Positions 5,527 through 6,731 of a stretch of DNA of 6,731 nt are shown piece by piece. Source of the DNA: an uncultured Butyrivibrio sp. (GTDB lineage: Bacteria; Bacillota; Clostridia; Lachnospirales; Lachnospiraceae). The position numbers and the translations under genes are program-made. Location: assembly GCA_947169985.1 (NCBI GenBank), contig CAMVRW010000137.1, forward strand, positions 1 through 6,731, read 5' to 3'. Below the pieces are notes generated by a model. The model was not told the origin of the DNA and searched no databases. It was given only the letters and a program-made list of their open reading frames with translations. Every line of letters starts with the position of its first letter. Within the stretch, counting starts at the first letter, position 1.

Positions 5527-5967
5527 ATGGCAAGAGATGAATACATCCGCGGAACTACCGTAAGAAAACCAAATAAAAAACATGACCAGCGCCAGATCCA
5601 TGTTCATCAGCCTTCGAAGCGTCAGAAGAAACATCACATGAGCCTGGGTTACCTGCTTTTCCTGACCCTTGCAATGGTTCTGATGGTTGGGACACTGGCA
5701 AGCTACATCAATCTTCAGTCACAGATTAAAAACAGTGTAAAAAATATCGCTGCATTGGAGAGTCAGCTTAATAATTTGAAACAGGACAATGATGAGGCGT
5801 ATAATAGAGCAAATGGAAATGTAGATCTGGATGAAGTAAAGAGAATTGCTATCCAGGAATATGGTATGACCTATGCGACAGAGGGGCAGATCATTACATA
5901 TTCTGACGGCGGTGGCAACGACTATGTCAGACAGATTGCTCCAATACCTGAGACGACGAAGAATTAG
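5527..5967 (+). CDS. FtsL/DivIC-like cell division membrane protein
   Basis: A 146-residue bitopic membrane protein. A strongly basic cytoplasmic N-terminus (1-38, many Lys, Arg and His) is followed by one membrane segment (about 39-60). An extracellular heptad-type coiled coil (about 61-93, IKNSVKNIAALESQLNNLKQ) leads to a conserved-looking LDEVKRIAIQEYGM block (101-114) and a short polar tail. This architecture and the position between rsmH and the penicillin-binding protein are those of FtsL, which recruits and activates the septal FtsW/FtsI pair together with DivIC and FtsQ/DivIB. Sequence similarity in this family is low, so the name rests on architecture and order. ATG 5527 is chosen because a perfect AAGGAGGT (5513-5520) is well spaced to it; the in-frame GTG at 5521 is too close. 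Confidence 0.87.
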   Translation: MARDEYIRGTTVRKPNKKHDQRQIHVHQPSKRQKKHHMSLGYLLFLTLAMVLMVGTLASYINLQSQIKNSVKNIAALESQLNNLKQDNDEAYNRANGNVDLDEVKRIAIQEYGMTYATEGQIITYSDGGGNDYVRQIAPIPETTKN

Positions 5968-6006
5968 TGAGCTCAGGTTAAAATCTGGAAGGAAGTTGTA
6001 GTAACA

Positions 6007-6731
6007 TTGAAAAGAAAGAAAACGGGGAATAATCAGAAATTCACCATAGGAATGAAGAAAAAGCTGGTAGTACTGTTTGTATTGGTACTACTGGCTTTCG
6101 TTGGGTTAGGGGTGAGACTCATCCTTATAACCAAGAATAACGGCGAGGAATACGAGAAACAGGTACTGTCTCAGCAAAAGTACGACTCCACAACGCTCCC
6201 CTTCAGAAGAGGAGAGATACTGGATGCTAATGGTACGATCCTTGCCTACAGCGAGAAGGTATATAACGTAATCCTTGATGCGAAGCTGCTTTTAAGAGAT
6301 GAAAAGTATCTGGAGCCTACCATAAAGGCTCTGGTAAAAGAGTTCAAGCTGGATTCAGGGGAGATCAGAGATTATTTAAGGGACCATCCCACATCACAGT
6401 ACTATGTTCTGGCAAAAAAGCTCTCTTATGATGAGATAAAGACCTTTCAGGATATGATAACTCCGGGAATGGAGGGGTATGATCCTGATATCCAGGGTGT
6501 GTGGTTTGAATCAAGTTATATAAGAAAATATCCAAACGGCTCTCTGGCTTGTGACATCATTGGTTTTACCTCCAGTGATAACAGTGGTATGTACGGCCTT
6601 GAGGAATATTACAACAACACTCTTTCAGGAACCACAGGAAGAGAGTACGGCTATCTTGATGAGGATTCAAACCTTGAGAGGACCACAATTCCTGCAACAG
6701 ATGGTGACAGCATTGTTACAACAATTGATGG
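6007..6731 (+). CDS. Class B penicillin-binding protein, 5' part (FtsI/SpoVD type); truncated by window edge
   Basis: An open frame of 241 codons runs off the right edge. It has a short basic cytoplasmic tail, one membrane segment (about residues 20-41) and an extracellular dimerisation domain with the class B hallmark RRGEILDANGTILAYS (67-82). Further typical blocks are YIRKYPNGSLACDIIGFTS and YGLEEYYNNTLSG. The transpeptidase domain with its SxxK serine lies beyond the window. Class B enzymes crosslink septal peptidoglycan with FtsW; in this locus the gene is usually ftsI (pbpB) or spoVD, which cannot be separated here. TTG 6007 is the best start, with GGAAGGAAG at 5987-5995 upstream. The first ATG (6052) has a much poorer site and would remove most of the basic tail. 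The previous gene ends 39 bases upstream. Confidence 0.93.
   Translation, partial: MKRKKTGNNQKFTIGMKKKLVVLFVLVLLAFVGLGVRLILITKNNGEEYEKQVLSQQKYDSTTLPFRRGEILDANGTILAYSEKVYNVILDAKLLLRDEKYLEPTIKALVKEFKLDSGEIRDYLRDHPTSQYYVLAKKLSYDEIKTFQDMITPGMEGYDPDIQGVWFESSYIRKYPNGSLACDIIGFTSSDNSGMYGLEEYYNNTLSGTTGREYGYLDEDSNLERTTIPATDGDSIVTTID

Overview
The window looks like a chromosomal segment of a low-to-mid GC Gram-positive anaerobe, most likely a clostridium of the Lachnospiraceae (Butyrivibrio-like). This is an inference from the strong AGGAGG ribosome binding sites, the gene content and the protein style (for example the cysteine-rich insert in RsmH). No rRNA or other taxonomic marker is present, so the assignment stays at family level at best.

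Layout, left to right. (1) Bases 1-236 hold the 5' end of a minus-strand gene that runs off the left edge. It is about 55% GC, higher than the genes to its right. Its product is not securely recognised; the N-terminus is compatible with a site-specific recombinase. (2) Bases 237-500 form a divergent control region. Its two promoters appear to share one -35 element, and the leader of the minus-strand gene is rich in palindromes and ACGT boxes. (3) Bases 501-2060 encode a complete two-domain ABC-F ATPase. (4) Bases 2144-3721 encode a complete HerA-like DUF853 (YjgR-type) ATPase, closed by a strong intrinsic terminator at 3750-3804. (5) From 3857 the division and cell wall (dcw) operon begins: promoter, five tandem MraZ boxes, mraZ, rsmH, an FtsL/DivIC-like membrane protein, and the 5' part of a class B penicillin-binding protein that runs off the right edge.

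The dcw genes work together. MraZ is the operon's own transcriptional regulator and probably binds the boxes between its promoter and start codon. RsmH methylates 16S rRNA. The FtsL-like protein and the penicillin-binding protein belong to the septal peptidoglycan machinery. The ABC-F protein acts on the ribosome, and the DUF853 protein is a cytoplasmic P-loop ATPase of uncertain role. Nothing suggests that either belongs to the dcw operon, because the terminator separates them from it.

The least explained material is non-coding. The mraZ-rsmH gap (4387-4511) can fold into a closed multibranched RNA directly abutting the rsmH Shine-Dalgarno. The DUF853 leader contains a three-segment element in which one central strand can pair with either neighbour. 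The leader of the left-edge gene has an attenuator-shaped hairpin, a perfect 14-bp palindrome and a 9-bp inverted repeat enclosing the start codon. No CRISPR array, tRNA, rRNA or complete mobile element was seen.
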